A stretch of 64,000 nt of DNA, taken from the NCBI RefSeq assembly GCF_022179725.1, contig NZ_BPRC01000001.1:682001-746000 (forward strand), written 5' to 3'. The translations under genes and the position numbers were made by a program. Shown here one piece after another: positions 19,449 to 29,129 of this stretch (its first letter is position 1; the number at the start of each line of letters is the position of its first letter). Under the pieces are notes generated by a model. The model was given only the letters and a program-made list of their open reading frames with translations, did no database searches and was not told the DNA's origin. Source of the DNA: Methylorubrum aminovorans. Lineage in GTDB: Bacteria; Pseudomonadota; Alphaproteobacteria; Rhizobiales; Beijerinckiaceae.

Positions 19449-21848
19449 ATGCCGCTGCTGTCGCGACGTTCTCAGGAAGCACCGTCCGATGCCCCGTCCG
19501 TAGAGGACGGCGCGGAGGCGGTCGCGCGCCGGTTCGATTCCCCGCCGCGGGGGCCCGGCTGGATCGGCGCTGCGGTGGTGCTGACGGCGCTGATCTCGGC
19601 CTCCGTCACCTTCCTCATCCTCGCGGGCATCATCCAGATCACCCGGACCCCGACCTCGGGCGTGGTGCTGCTCTCGGTCAACGCGGTGCTGGTCCTAGCC
19701 CTCGTGGTGGTGATCGTCTGGGAGGCGCGGGTCTTCCTCCACGCCCGGCGCACCCACGCCTCGGTGGCGCGGCTGCACACCCGCATCGTCGGCCTCTTCA
19801 GCCTGATCGCGATTCTGCCGACCATTCTGCTCGCCATCGTCGCCTCGGTGACGATCGATGTCGGGCTGTCGCTGGGCTTCACCGACCGGGTCCGCGACGT
19901 GGTGCTGAAATCCGTGCAGGTCGCGGACGCCTACCAAGAGAACCACTGCCAGTCGCTCGCCCGCGAGATCCGCATCTTCGCCGACGACCTGACCCGCGCG
20001 CGGCCGAATTTCGACGTGAACCGCGAGTGGTTCGAAAACTTCATGACGACCCGCGCCCAGGCCCTCGGCCTGCCGATCGTCAAGATCATGCGCGGGCCCA
20101 ACGAGGTGGTGGCGCGCGCCAATATCGACGTGCTCAAGCAGACGCGCCTGCCTTCGGCGGCGGCCTTCGAGGATGCGGCGAAGTCGAGCGACCCGATCTG
20201 CCTGCTGCCCAACGAGGGCCGGGTCTTCGCCGCGCTGATGCGGATGCCGGCCTACGACAATGCCGTGCTGCTGGTGCAGCGCGAGGTGAGCCAGCTCGCC
20301 ATCGACTTCCCCGGCGTCGCCCGCGCCGCGGCGGCCGAGTACCTGACCTTCGACGAGCTGCGCCGCTACGTGCAGATCGCCTTCGCCTCGGTCTTCATCC
20401 TGATCGCCCTGATCACGCTGCTCTCGGCGGTGTGGTTCGGTCTGAACTTCGCCAACCGCTTCGTCGCCCCGATCCGCCGTCTCATCAACGCCGCCGACGA
20501 GGTCGCCGCCGGCAATTTCTACGCCCGCGTGCCGGCGCGGAAATCCGACGGCGACCTCGCCCATCTCGGCGAGAGCTTCAACACCATGACGCAGGAGCTT
20601 CGCCGCCAGCACGACGGCCTGCGGGCGGCCAACGATCTGATCGACCGCCGCCGCCGGTTCACCGAAGCCGTGCTTTCAGGCGTGTCGCCGGGCGTGCTCG
20701 GCGTCGATGCCGACGGGGTCATCACCATCGCCAATCCGGGCGCGGAACGCACGCTGGGACTCACGGCCAAGGAGCTCGTCGGCCAGCCCCTGACGAGCGT
20801 CGTGCCGGAGATCGCCGCCCTGTTCCCCGAGGCCGAGGGCCGCCAGCGGGCGCTTCAGCAGCAGATCCAGCTCGTGCGCGGCGGGCGCGAGCGCACGATT
20901 GCCGTGCGCGTCACTAGCGAGCAGGCGCAGGGCGAGGCGCGCGGCTACGTGGTGACGCTCGACGACATCACCGATCTCGTGACGGCGCAGCGCACGTCCG
21001 CCTGGGCGGATGTCGCCCGCCGCATCGCCCACGAGATCAAGAATCCGCTGACCCCGATCCAGCTCTCGGCCGAGCGCATCCGCCGCAAGTACGGAAAAGT
21101 GATTACTGCCGACAAGGAGGTGTTCGAGCAGTGCACCGCCACGATCGTGCGGCAGGTCGACGAGATCAAGCGGATGGTGGACGAGTTCTCCTCCTTCGCC
21201 CGGATGCCCAAGCCCGCCATCACGCAGCAGGATCTCGCCGAGATCGCCCGGCAGAACCTGTTCATGCTGCGCATGGCGCATCCCGATCTGGATTTCCCCT
21301 TCGATACGGTCGGCGCCGACGAGCGGGGCCGCGTCGTGGCCGCCTTCGACGTGCGGCTGTTCTCCCAGGCGCTCACCAACATCCTGAAGAACGCCGTCGA
21401 GGCGGTCCAGGCGGTGCCGGAGGATGTGCTGACCGCCGAGGGCGGCAAGGGGCGGGTGGCGCTGAAGCTGGTTGTCGAGGATGCCTTCGTGGTGATCGAA
21501 GTCACCGACAACGGAAAAGGCTTTCCGGCAGAGGGGCGCCAGCGCCTTCTCGAACCCTATATGACGACCCGCGAGGGCGGGACCGGCCTCGGTTTGGCGA
21601 TCGTTTCCAAGGTGCTCGAAGAGCATGGCGGCGGGATCGAGCTGAACGACAACCCGGAGGGGCGCGGCGGACAGGTCCGCATGCGGCTGCCGCGGGAAGT
21701 CGGTCGGCAGGACGGACACAATGCCGAGCCCGGTGCGGGAGGGGAGCGGACACGCTCCGCGGCACTGGGCGCGCGTGACGGGACAACGATGGACAAGAAC
21801 ACGGAGGGCGCCATGGAAGCGCGACGCGTCGCGGAGATGCAGCCATGA
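19449..21848 (+). CDS. ntrY: Membrane histidine kinase NtrY
   Basis: A 799-residue kinase with several N-terminal membrane helices (about 35-60, 70-95, 120-145) and another near residue 315-340, flanking an extracytoplasmic domain. A HAMP segment, a PAS domain (about 415-515) and the kinase core follow. The phosphoacceptor lies in [21 protein letters not shown]; ATPase boxes are ILKNAVEAV, DNGKGFP and GTGLGLAI. NtrYX controls nitrogen and nitrate responses and, in several alphaproteobacteria, redox and envelope genes. The stop overlaps the ntrX start by four bases. Confidence 0.94.
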   Translation: MPLLSRRSQEAPSDAPSVEDGAEAVARRFDSPPRGPGWIGAAVVLTALISASVTFLILAGIIQITRTPTSGVVLLSVNAVLVLALVVVIVWEARVFLHARRTHASVARLHTRIVGLFSLIAILPTILLAIVASVTIDVGLSLGFTDRVRDVVLKSVQVADAYQENHCQSLAREIRIFADDLTRARPNFDVNREWFENFMTTRAQALGLPIVKIMRGPNEVVARANIDVLKQTRLPSAAAFEDAAKSSDPICLLPNEGRVFAALMRMPAYDNAVLLVQREVSQLAIDFPGVARAAAAEYLTFDELRRYVQIAFASVFILIALITLLSAVWFGLNFANRFVAPIRRLINAADEVAAGNFYARVPARKSDGDLAHLGESFNTMTQELRRQHDGLRAANDLIDRRRRFTEAVLSGVSPGVLGVDADGVITIANPGAERTLGLTAKELVGQPLTSVVPEIAALFPEAEGRQRALQQQIQLVRGGRERTIAVRVTSEQAQGEARGYVVTLDDITDLVTAQRTSAWADVARRIAHEIKNPLTPIQLSAERIRRKYGKVITADKEVFEQCTATIVRQVDEIKRMVDEFSSFARMPKPAITQQDLAEIARQNLFMLRMAHPDLDFPFDTVGADERGRVVAAFDVRLFSQALTNILKNAVEAVQAVPEDVLTAEGGKGRVALKLVVEDAFVVIEVTDNGKGFPAEGRQRLLEPYMTTREGGTGLGLAIVSKVLEEHGGGIELNDNPEGRGGQVRMRLPREVGRQDGHNAEPGAGGERTRSAALGARDGTTMDKNTEGAMEARRVAEMQP

Positions 21849-23215
21849 GCGCCGACATCCTGATCGTCGACGACGAGGCCGACATCCGCGATCTGGTCGC
21901 GGGCATCCTGGACGACGAGGGGCATCGCACCCGCACCGCCGCCGGGTCCGACGAGGCGCTGGCGGCGATCGAATCGCGCCGGCCCCACCTCGTCTTCCTC
22001 GACATCTGGCTCCAGGGCTCGCGCCTCGACGGATTGCAGGTGCTCGACCTGATCAAGGCCGGGCATCCGGACCTGCCGGTGGTGATGATCTCGGGCCACG
22101 GCAACATCGAGACCGCGGTGGCGGCGATCAAATCCGGCGCCTACGACTTCATCGAGAAGCCGTTCAAGGCCGACCGCCTGATCCTCGTGGCCGAGCGCGC
22201 GCTCGAAGCCTCCCGCCTCAAGCGCGAGGTGCGCGACCTCAAGGTCCGCTCGGGTCAGGCGAGCCGAATCGTCGGCGCCTCGGTGGCGGTCAACCAATTG
22301 CGCCAGACCATCGAGCGCGTGGCCCCGACCAATGCCCGCGTGATGATCTCGGGCGCGCCGGGCGCCGGCAAGGAACTCTCGGCGCGCACCCTGCACGCCG
22401 CCTCCTCGCGGGCGAGCGGACCCTTCGTCGTCATCAATGCGGCGACCATCACGCCCGAGACGATGGAGGCTGAGCTGTTCGGCGTCGAGGGTGGCGAGGG
22501 CCGGGTGCGGCGCGTCGGCGCCCTGGAGGAGGCCCATGGCGGCTCCCTCTACATCGACGAAGTCGCCGACATGCCGAAGGAGACGCAGAGCCGGATCCTG
22601 CGCGTCCTCGTCGATCAGAACTTCCAGCGCGTCGGCGGCACGGCGCGCGTCCACGTCGATGTGCGCATCATCTCCTCCTCGTCCCGCGACCTGACGGAGG
22701 AGATCGCCGCAGGCCGCTTCCGCGAGGATCTGTTCCACCGCCTCTCGGTGGTGCCGATCCGCATTCCCTCGCTCGCCGAGCGGCGCGAGGACGTGCCGGA
22801 ACTGATCTCCTTCTTCATGGAGCAGATCTCGGCGGCCACCGGCCTGCCGCGGCGGCGTATCGCCGAGGATGCGATGGCGGTGCTGCAATCCCACGACTGG
22901 CCGGGCAACGTGCGTCAGCTGCGCAACAACGTCGAGCGGCTGATGATCCTGACCCAGAGCGATCCGGAACAGGAGGTCACCTCCGAGATGCTGCCGACCG
23001 AGATCGGCGCGCTGGTGCCGACGACGCCGACGGGCGCGGGCGGAGAGAAGCTGATGAGCCTGGCCCTGCGCGAGGCCCGTGAAATCTTCGAGCGCGAATA
23101 CCTCATCGCGCAGATCGCCCGCTTCTCCGGCAACATCTCCCGCACCGCCGAGTTCATCGGCATGGAGCGCTCCGCCCTCCACAGGAAGCTGAAGTCGCTC
23201 GGCATCGGCCCGTGA
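21845..23215 (+). CDS. ntrX: Response regulator NtrX lacking the GAFTGA loop
   Basis: A 456-residue NtrC-family regulator. The receiver domain carries D53 in VFLDIWLQG. In the AAA+ domain Walker A reads SGAPGAGKE and Walker B SLYIDEVADM. The region where NtrC has GAFTGA reads ELFGVEGGEGRVRRVGALEE, so the sigma-54-contacting loop is absent. The C-terminal Fis-type helix-turn-helix is retained (ISRTAEFIGMERSALHRKLKSLG). This loss is a known feature of alphaproteobacterial NtrX and implies DNA binding as a repressor or sigma-70-type regulator. It is coupled to ntrY by an ATGA overlap. Confidence 0.94.
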   Translation: MSADILIVDDEADIRDLVAGILDDEGHRTRTAAGSDEALAAIESRRPHLVFLDIWLQGSRLDGLQVLDLIKAGHPDLPVVMISGHGNIETAVAAIKSGAYDFIEKPFKADRLILVAERALEASRLKREVRDLKVRSGQASRIVGASVAVNQLRQTIERVAPTNARVMISGAPGAGKELSARTLHAASSRASGPFVVINAATITPETMEAELFGVEGGEGRVRRVGALEEAHGGSLYIDEVADMPKETQSRILRVLVDQNFQRVGGTARVHVDVRIISSSSRDLTEEIAAGRFREDLFHRLSVVPIRIPSLAERREDVPELISFFMEQISAATGLPRRRIAEDAMAVLQSHDWPGNVRQLRNNVERLMILTQSDPEQEVTSEMLPTEIGALVPTTPTGAGGEKLMSLALREAREIFEREYLIAQIARFSGNISRTAEFIGMERSALHRKLKSLGIGP

Positions 23216-23442
23216 CGCGCCTCGCCGCCGGTTCGCGCGGACGAATCGGTGGCGGGTACGGTTGCAAGGGGTGGATATTGACGCTCGGCCCTAGGGGCTG
23301 CCTCTTGCATCGCGGCAAGCTTCGCCCTGTAATGGAAACGCTCGGCAGAGCGGTCCCATCACGAGAGAGTCGCCGTCCCGCGACTCAGGGCACGGGGCCG
23401 TGCCGATCCGCGGTTGCGTTCTGGAAACAAGGATAAAAAGAA

Positions 23443-23697
23443 ATGGCGGGCGAGCGCGCTCAGAACCTCCAGGATACGTTCCTGAACCATGTCCGCAAAA
23501 ACAAGATCCCGCTGACGATCTTCCTCGTCAATGGCGTCAAGCTTCAAGGTGTCGTGACCTGGTTCGACAACTTCTGCGTCCTGCTCCGCCGCGACGGGCA
23601 CTCGCAGCTCGTCTACAAGCACGCGATCTCGACGATCATGCCGGGACACCCGGTGCAACTGTTCGAGCCGGACGAGACGGCGCCCGAGAAGGCGTGA
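23443..23697 (+). CDS. hfq: RNA chaperone Hfq
   Basis: An 84-residue Sm-like hexameric protein that binds small RNAs and mRNAs. The Sm1 motif [20 protein letters not shown] and Sm2 motif [10 protein letters not shown] are intact, and the proximal-face residues [10 protein letters not shown] are conserved. The short acidic C-terminus is typical of alphaproteobacteria. It follows ntrX after about 230 bases, enough for its own promoter, and precedes hflX. The ntrYX-hfq-hflX order is widely conserved in this class. Confidence 0.97.
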   Translation: MAGERAQNLQDTFLNHVRKNKIPLTIFLVNGVKLQGVVTWFDNFCVLLRRDGHSQLVYKHAISTIMPGHPVQLFEPDETAPEKA

Positions 23698-23885
23698 CAC
23701 GGCGGCAGGCGCACTCGGCCGCTCCGGGCCGACACACCTCTCCTCCCGTTGCTTTTTCACGTCGATCCGGCCTCGCTGTCAGCGAAATGCGGTCCCGACG
23801 AGCCGTATCGCGACATTTGCGTAGGCCGCCGGATGCAAAATGGCGTCATCGTTCCGACATAAGGGAACGATGACACGGAGACGCC

Positions 23886-25301
23886 ATGACTGAACTCCTT
23901 CCGCCCGGCGAAGCGCGCCTGCAGGCGAAGGCCGCCCCCGAGGGCGAGATTGCCGCCGCGACCCGCACCTTGGTCGTCGGCCCCTACCTCACCCGTGCCG
24001 CCCAGCGTCCCGTACCCGGACAGACCGAGATCGTGCGATCCGACGAGGCGCGGCTCGACGAGGCGATGGGCTTGGCGGCCGCGATCGATCTCGACGTCGC
24101 CTACGCGCTCTCGGTGCACATCCAGCGCCCGCGTCCCTCGACCTATCTCGGGAAGGGCCGGGTGGAGGAGGTCGCCGGGATGATCAAGGCCGAGGAGATC
24201 GGCCTCGTCGTGATGGATTGCGCCCTTTCGCCGGTGCAGCAGCGCAACCTTGAGAAGGCCTGGGGCGCCAAGGTGATCGACCGGACCGGCCTGATCCTCG
24301 AGATCTTCGGCCGTCGCGCCTCGACCCGCGAGGGCACGCTCCAAGTCGAGCACGCCCACTTGGCCTACCAGAAATCCCGGCTTGTTCGCTCGTGGACCCA
24401 CCTGGAGCGTCAGCGCGGCGGCTTCGGCTTCCTCGGCGGCCCCGGCGAAACCCAGATCGAGGCCGACCGGCGGATGATCCAGGAGCGGATGACCCGGATC
24501 GAGCGCGATCTCGATGCGGTGACGCGCACCCGCGGCCTGCACCGCAAGAGCCGCGCGCGGGTGCCGTACCCGATCGTGGCGCTGGTCGGCTACACGAACG
24601 CGGGCAAGTCGACGCTGTTCAACGCGCTGACCAAGGCCGAGGTGCGGGCGCAGGACATGCTGTTCGCCACTCTCGACCCGACGGCGCGGGCGACCAAGCT
24701 GCCGCATGGCGAGACCGTGATTCTTTCCGACACAGTCGGCTTCATCTCGGACCTGCCGACCTCGCTGATCGCCGCCTTCCGCGCCACGCTGGAGGACGTG
24801 ATCGAGGCCGATATTCTGCTCCATGTGCGCGACGTCTCGCACGGCGACACCCAGGCCCAGGCCGAGGATGTCGAGGGCGTGCTGCGCGAACTCGGGATCG
24901 AGCCGGACGCGGAGCGGATCATCGAGGTCTGGAACAAGGCCGACCTTCTGGACGAGGGCGAGCGGACCCGGCTCGTCAACCTCAGCGCCGCTCACCGCGG
25001 TGCCGGGCCGGGGCCGATTCTCGTCTCGGCTCTGACGGGGGAAGGGCTATCGGCGCTTGCCGAGCGGATCGAGGGACAGGTGGCGCGGGCGCGCTCAACC
25101 TTCGCGGTGACGCTTCCGCCGGAGGACGGCGCCGCCCTGAACTGGCTCTACGAGAATGCCGAGGTGCTCGATCGGCAATCCGAAACCACCGGCGCCATCG
25201 CGCTGACCATCCGCATCGCACCGGAGAAGGAGCCGCGCTTCCTCAACCGGTTCGAGGCGGCCCAGCGCATCGGGGGACCGCAGGGCGTGCCGGCTGCGTA
25301 G
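23886..25301 (+). CDS. hflX: Ribosome-associated GTPase HflX
   Basis: A 471-residue translational GTPase that splits stalled or stressed ribosomes. The N-terminal HflX domain includes [15 protein letters not shown]. The linker has [20 protein letters not shown]-domain motifs are G1 [10 protein letters not shown]3 [10 protein letters not shown] and G4 WNKADL. It starts at ATG 23886 shortly after a GGAG site and lies about 190 bases after hfq, as in many relatives. It is followed by a strong intrinsic terminator. Confidence 0.95.
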   Translation: MTELLPPGEARLQAKAAPEGEIAAATRTLVVGPYLTRAAQRPVPGQTEIVRSDEARLDEAMGLAAAIDLDVAYALSVHIQRPRPSTYLGKGRVEEVAGMIKAEEIGLVVMDCALSPVQQRNLEKAWGAKVIDRTGLILEIFGRRASTREGTLQVEHAHLAYQKSRLVRSWTHLERQRGGFGFLGGPGETQIEADRRMIQERMTRIERDLDAVTRTRGLHRKSRARVPYPIVALVGYTNAGKSTLFNALTKAEVRAQDMLFATLDPTARATKLPHGETVILSDTVGFISDLPTSLIAAFRATLEDVIEADILLHVRDVSHGDTQAQAEDVEGVLRELGIEPDAERIIEVWNKADLLDEGERTRLVNLSAAHRGAGPGPILVSALTGEGLSALAERIEGQVARARSTFAVTLPPEDGAALNWLYENAEVLDRQSETTGAIALTIRIAPEKEPRFLNRFEAAQRIGGPQGVPAA

Positions 25302-25381
25302 AGCGGTCTCTTCGCCGCCTCGTCCCGAAGGGCGGCAGATCGACCGTCCAGAGCAAGACGGTGTGAGGGACCGATAATATG

Positions 25382-25424
25382 AAAGGGGCCGGTGCCGCGC
25401 GTTGCGGCACCGGCCCCTTTTTTT
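25382..25424 (+). terminator. Intrinsic terminator after hflX
   Basis: A perfect 17-base-pair stem pairs 25382-25398 with 25404-25420 around a five-base loop, followed by a run of seven T (25418-25424). This is the strongest factor-independent terminator in the window. It ends the ntr-hfq-hflX series. The A-rich 5' side (only three A) makes it a weaker terminator for the converging SulP gene. Confidence 0.92.
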
Positions 25425-25436
25425 GTCCGCCCTGGG

Positions 25437-27005
25437 TCAGTCCTTCGGCGCGGCGTGGGCGACCATGGCGAGGCTGTGGTGCAGGCCGCTCGCGCCGCCG
25501 CCGACGACCTCGACACGCGCGCCCGTCTTTGCCCGCCGGGTCGCCCATTCCCGGATCATCTCCAGGCAGGTGTGATCGACGTGGCGCAGATCCTCCGCCG
25601 CGAGGCGGACCGGCGTGCCCTCCGGTGTGCGCTCCAGCGCCGCGTTGAGGTGCGGCAATTGCAGGAAGGTCGCCGAGCCCGACAGCTTCAGCTCCGGCAC
25701 AGCCCGAACGGCACCGGCCTGGACCGTCTGCGCCGCGCCGCCCTCGATCTTGAGCGGACCCCGGATGTAGTGCGGGATCACCTGGGCGAGGCTGAGCGCG
25801 AGGCCCGTGAGCACGCCGGTGAGCAGGTCGGTGGCGACGACCATCACCATCGTGGCGAGCCAGATCGCGGCGGTGGGCAGGCCGTAGCGTTCGTGCAGAT
25901 GGAAGGCGTGGGCGGGGCTCACAAGGCGCCAGCCCGTCACCACGAGGATGCCGGCAAGCGCCGCGGTCGGCACGACCTTGAGCACCATCGGCAGGACCAG
26001 CAGGAAGGCGAGGATCCAGCTACCGTGCAGGATGGTGGAGGCCCGCGAGACCGCTCCCGCCTGGACGTTGGCCGAGGAGCGGACGATCACGCCGGTCATC
26101 GGCAGGCCGCCGGCCAAGCCGCACAGGACGTTGCCGATGCCCTGCGCGCCGAGTTCGCGGTTGTACTGCGTGCGCGGGCCGTCATGCATCCGGTCCACCG
26201 CCGCCGCCGAGAGCAGGCTCTCCGCGCTGGCGATGACCGCGAGGGTGATCGCCATCAGGATCATCGCCGGCTCGGCCAGTCGGCTCCAATCGCCCGCGCC
26301 TGGCAGGGCGACGGCCGAGAGGATGTTTTCCGGCACCTCGACGCGCTTGACGTCGAGGTTGCCGAAAACGGCGACAAGGGTGCCCGCCACAACGCCGACC
26401 AGGGCGCCGGGGATCAGCTTGAGCTTGAGCGGGCGGATCTTCTCCCAACCCAGCATCGCGACGATGGTGGCGATGCCGACGACGACCGCACCGGGGCGGT
26501 TGCCTTCGGGGCTGGAGACGAAGTTGAAGAAGGCGCCCGGAATAGCCACGAGGTTGTCGAGGCCGCTGGCCTTCGGCAGCGCATCGGTCAGCACATGGAT
26601 CTGTGCCAGCACGATCAGGATGCCGATGCCGGCAAGCATGCCGTGGACGACGGCCGGGGAGATCGCCCGGAACCATCCGCCGACCCGCAAGGCGCCCGCG
26701 AGGAGCTGAATGGCGCCGGCCGCGACGAGAACCGGTCCGAGGGCATCGATGCCGTGCTCGCGCACAAATTCGAAGACGATGACGGCGAGGCCCGCGGCCG
26801 GACCGCTGACCTGAAGCGGCGAGCCGGCGAGGAAGCCGACGATGATGCCGCCGATCACGCCGGTGATGAGGCCGCGTTCGGCCGGCACGCCGGAGGCGAT
26901 GGCGATACCCATACAGAGGGGCATCGCCACGAGGAAGACTACGAAGGAGGCCGGGAGATCCCGGCCGAGGGTCGATGGCATCAGCTTGGCGAAGGAGGCG
27001 CGCAT
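25437..27005 (-). CDS. SulP-family anion transporter
   Basis: A 522-residue inner-membrane transporter of the SLC26/SulP family. The start is the ATG at 27005 (MRASFAKL). The first helix block LPASFVVFLVAMPLCMGIAIASG is the family hallmark, followed by roughly a dozen hydrophobic segments. The C-terminal 100 residues form a STAS domain (LSGSATFLQLP, LRHVDHTCLEMI). SulP proteins carry sulfate, bicarbonate or dicarboxylates. The carbonic anhydrase gene lies ten bases upstream on the same strand, which favours bicarbonate. The two genes are probably one operon. Confidence 0.9.
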   Translation of the reverse strand: MRASFAKLMPSTLGRDLPASFVVFLVAMPLCMGIAIASGVPAERGLITGVIGGIIVGFLAGSPLQVSGPAAGLAVIVFEFVREHGIDALGPVLVAAGAIQLLAGALRVGGWFRAISPAVVHGMLAGIGILIVLAQIHVLTDALPKASGLDNLVAIPGAFFNFVSSPEGNRPGAVVVGIATIVAMLGWEKIRPLKLKLIPGALVGVVAGTLVAVFGNLDVKRVEVPENILSAVALPGAGDWSRLAEPAMILMAITLAVIASAESLLSAAAVDRMHDGPRTQYNRELGAQGIGNVLCGLAGGLPMTGVIVRSSANVQAGAVSRASTILHGSWILAFLLVLPMVLKVVPTAALAGILVVTGWRLVSPAHAFHLHERYGLPTAAIWLATMVMVVATDLLTGVLTGLALSLAQVIPHYIRGPLKIEGGAAQTVQAGAVRAVPELKLSGSATFLQLPHLNAALERTPEGTPVRLAAEDLRHVDHTCLEMIREWATRRAKTGARVEVVGGGASGLHHSLAMVAHAAPKD

Positions 27006-27015
27006 TGCAAGATTC

Positions 27016-27723
27016 CTACTCCGCCGCGATGGCATGGGCGCCGGCAAACTCCGGCGTAGCGATCCGCGCAGCCGAAGCCTGCGCGACGGGGACATCCGTG
27101 GCTTCGTCGATGGGGACGAAGCGCCCACGCTCGCCGCAATACGCGAGCACGAGACCGCTCTCGATCTCGAAGAACCAGCCGTGCAGGCGCAGCTTGCCGC
27201 GGGCCAGAGCCGCCGCCACGCTCGGGTGGGTGCGCAGGTTGTTGAGCTGCACCACGACGTTCTCGAGGGCCAGCGCCCGGTGCCGCTCCTTCGGGTCCAT
27301 GCCCTCGGGATAGGCCTCGCAGACGATCCGGTTCGCCGCGTGGCTGTGGCGGAGCCATGCCGCCACGTTGGGCATGTTGCCCAGCGCCTCGGGGTTCATG
27401 AGCCCCTTCATGGCGCCGCAATCGGAATGGCCACAGATGACGATGTCGCGCACGCCGAGTGCGACCACCGCGTACTCGATCGCGGAGGACACGCCGCCGT
27501 TCTGTTGAGAGAAGGGCGGCACGATGTTGCCGGCGTTGCGGCACACGAAGAGGTCGCCCGGACCGGCCTGCGTGATGTGCTCGGGCGAGACACGGGAATC
27601 GGCGCAGGCGATGATGAGCGCCTGAGGCTGCTGACCGTCGCGGACCAGTCGCTGATACATCTGTTGCTGGCCCGGGAAGACCGTGCCGCGGAAGTTCGAA
27701 AGACCTTGAATAATGCCGTCCAC
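27016..27723 (-). CDS. Beta-carbonic anhydrase
   Basis: A 235-residue zinc enzyme interconverting CO2 and bicarbonate. Zinc ligands are C40, H99 and C102, with the catalytic D42-R44 pair in CADSR; the motif GHSDCGAMKG is intact. The C-terminal beta-strand region (LHGWFFEIESGLVLAY) is typical of the plant-type branch. There is no signal peptide, so it is cytoplasmic. It is the first gene of a pair with the SulP transporter, and coupled supply of bicarbonate is the likely role. In a serine-cycle methylotroph, carboxylases would be a major sink; that last point is inference. Confidence 0.93.
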   Translation of the reverse strand: MDGIIQGLSNFRGTVFPGQQQMYQRLVRDGQQPQALIIACADSRVSPEHITQAGPGDLFVCRNAGNIVPPFSQQNGGVSSAIEYAVVALGVRDIVICGHSDCGAMKGLMNPEALGNMPNVAAWLRHSHAANRIVCEAYPEGMDPKERHRALALENVVVQLNNLRTHPSVAAALARGKLRLHGWFFEIESGLVLAYCGERGRFVPIDEATDVPVAQASAARIATPEFAGAHAIAAE

Positions 27724-28031
27724 GGCTCACCTCGCTGTCCGTCGCCACGCGTGAGCAGACGCGCTGGGACGTATGGAATGCTGGCTGGAAGACAGACGGC
27801 GACCCGCCTGTCGGTGCGCGAAGTCCAAGAAATTCGATGTGACGGGACGCGGCGCGGGCGCCGTCTCCGTCAGGCACAAGGCCGCTCGCGCCGTGGCGAG
27901 GATCGCGACGGCGTGTGAGCCGGTCCCATGTCGCCCGGAATGCTCGGCCGCTCCTCAAGCGTAGCGACCGAGGATGGGTTGAGGGCGCGACCGGCGGCGC
28001 GGATCGTGAGGCGCCGCCGGACGGGCCTGTT
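27724..28031. other. Intergenic region upstream of the carbonic anhydrase
   Basis: About 308 bases containing the start region of the carbonic anhydrase gene and the 3' end of a small exported-protein gene. I saw no convincing gene, hairpin or repeat. It presumably holds the promoter of the carbonic anhydrase-SulP pair. Confidence 0.5.
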
Positions 28032-28346
28032 TTACCGCGTCCGGCGGCGCGGCGCGGTGCCGGCGGCCCAATGCGGCTCGACGGTGCCGCGGCGGACAGC
28101 CGTGCGGGCGACGCCGCCCTTGGCGCCGGCGTTCTCGCTCAGCATCGGCGCGCCAAGGATCTGGCCCGTCCCCAGCCGCTGCGAGCGGACCGAGCGGGGG
28201 TCATGGTAGGGATCGTCCACGTAGCTGCTCATGAAGGCGCCGCCAGCCTGCTGGCGGCTGCCGCTTCCACCACCCTCGGCCTGTGCCGCGATCGGCAGAA
28301 CAACCGCTGCCATTGCGATGAAACCAACCGTCATCATGCGCTTCAT
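28032..28346 (-). CDS. Small exported hypothetical protein (104 aa)
   Basis: I do not recognise the family. Residues 1-23 (MKRMMTVGFIAMAAVVLPIA and following AQA) form a clear cleavable signal peptide. The mature part is Gly/Ser-rich at first, then has YVDDPYHDPRSVRSQRLGTG, and ends in a basic Arg-rich tail. There are no cysteines. The start ATG at 28346 is followed upstream by a notably AT-rich stretch that may be its promoter. It stands alone between the carbonic anhydrase and the His-rich cluster. Confidence 0.6.
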   Translation of the reverse strand: MKRMMTVGFIAMAAVVLPIAAQAEGGGSGSRQQAGGAFMSSYVDDPYHDPRSVRSQRLGTGQILGAPMLSENAGAKGGVARTAVRRGTVEPHWAAGTAPRRRTR

Positions 28347-29129
28347 ATCAAAATCCTCTCGTAATCCCTGAGTTGCGAAATTTTTTTCTGACTTCTTGCC
28401 GCACAGAGACAGTAATTACGAGATTAGTATTTTGGAAGTGCGTTTTGTCACCGATATAATTTCGAGATTTAATCCTGAAGGACCGCGATTTTGGTGCGAG
28501 ATAGCACCATTCATCTCTGAATTTCTTGCGATGTAGGGATGAAAATCTGACTCGTTCCGTCAGATTTTAATCCGTCCCTGCGGCAATGAAGCGTGCCTTC
28601 ATCCTGCCGATGCAGGATGCGGCGTTCGATCGAAGAGATTGAAGAGGGTCGTCAGTCCTTCGACGGCCTGTTTCGACATGAGAAGCGATGTCGGAGGGGC
28701 AAAAACTTGTGCGGCAGAGCGTGCGAACGGCACCCGCGCTTGGCCCGCGAATAAAATCGAACCAACGATGAATCTGAAGTCATCAATCGTTGAAATCGCG
28801 ATCAGGCAGTAACGAGCGCGACATCGCCTGATGAAGTGATGTCCGATGAAGCCGTTATGAGCTGAACACTGGAGGACGGTGTCCTTCGCCCGCCGAGTGG
28901 CGGCCCGTCGCGATGCGGGAAGCGTTGGCGATTCATGATCCAATAGCGAGCGGGCCTCGACCCCCGCAGGGTCGTGCCGCAGAGTTTGTCCTTTCCCGAA
29001 AGCCGGTAGCCACCTTCCGGGACGATTCTCTAGAGCGCGTTCCGACGAAGTGGATTCCGGTTCGTCGGAACGCGCGACAAGACAAGGGACGAGAGCCGCC
29101 GGCCTGATGAAATCAGGTCGGGTACGGCT
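28347..29129. other. Long gene-poor region, partly AT-rich
   Basis: About 780 bases without a supported gene. From 28370 to 28575 the base composition is AT-rich, unlike the flanks. A small perfect hairpin (CATCCTGC, loop CGAT, GCAGGATG) lies at 28600-28619, and a palindromic repeat at 29035-29075. Two open frames of 114 and 64 codons exist here but have no protein-like features. The region may hold a promoter for the exported protein at 28346, or decayed DNA. Confidence 0.55.
29035..29075. repeat. Palindromic element (GCGCGTTCCGACGAA arms)
   Basis: Perfect 15-base inverted arms, 29035-29049 and 29061-29075, around an 11-base spacer. It lies about 55 bases beyond the stop of the DUF305-type gene, on its downstream side. 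The structure resembles interspersed palindromes of Methylobacterium-like genomes. It could act as a hairpin terminator for the His-rich exported gene cluster, though there is no T-tract. Confidence 0.65.

Noticed and set aside
28599..28943. 114-codon open frame on the minus strand in the gene-poor region
   Set aside because: It has no recognisable motif, signal peptide or ribosome site, and overlaps AT-rich and repeat sequence.
28913..29107. 64-codon open frame on the plus strand
   Set aside because: Its 3' half runs through the palindrome at 29035-29075, and the composition is not protein-like.
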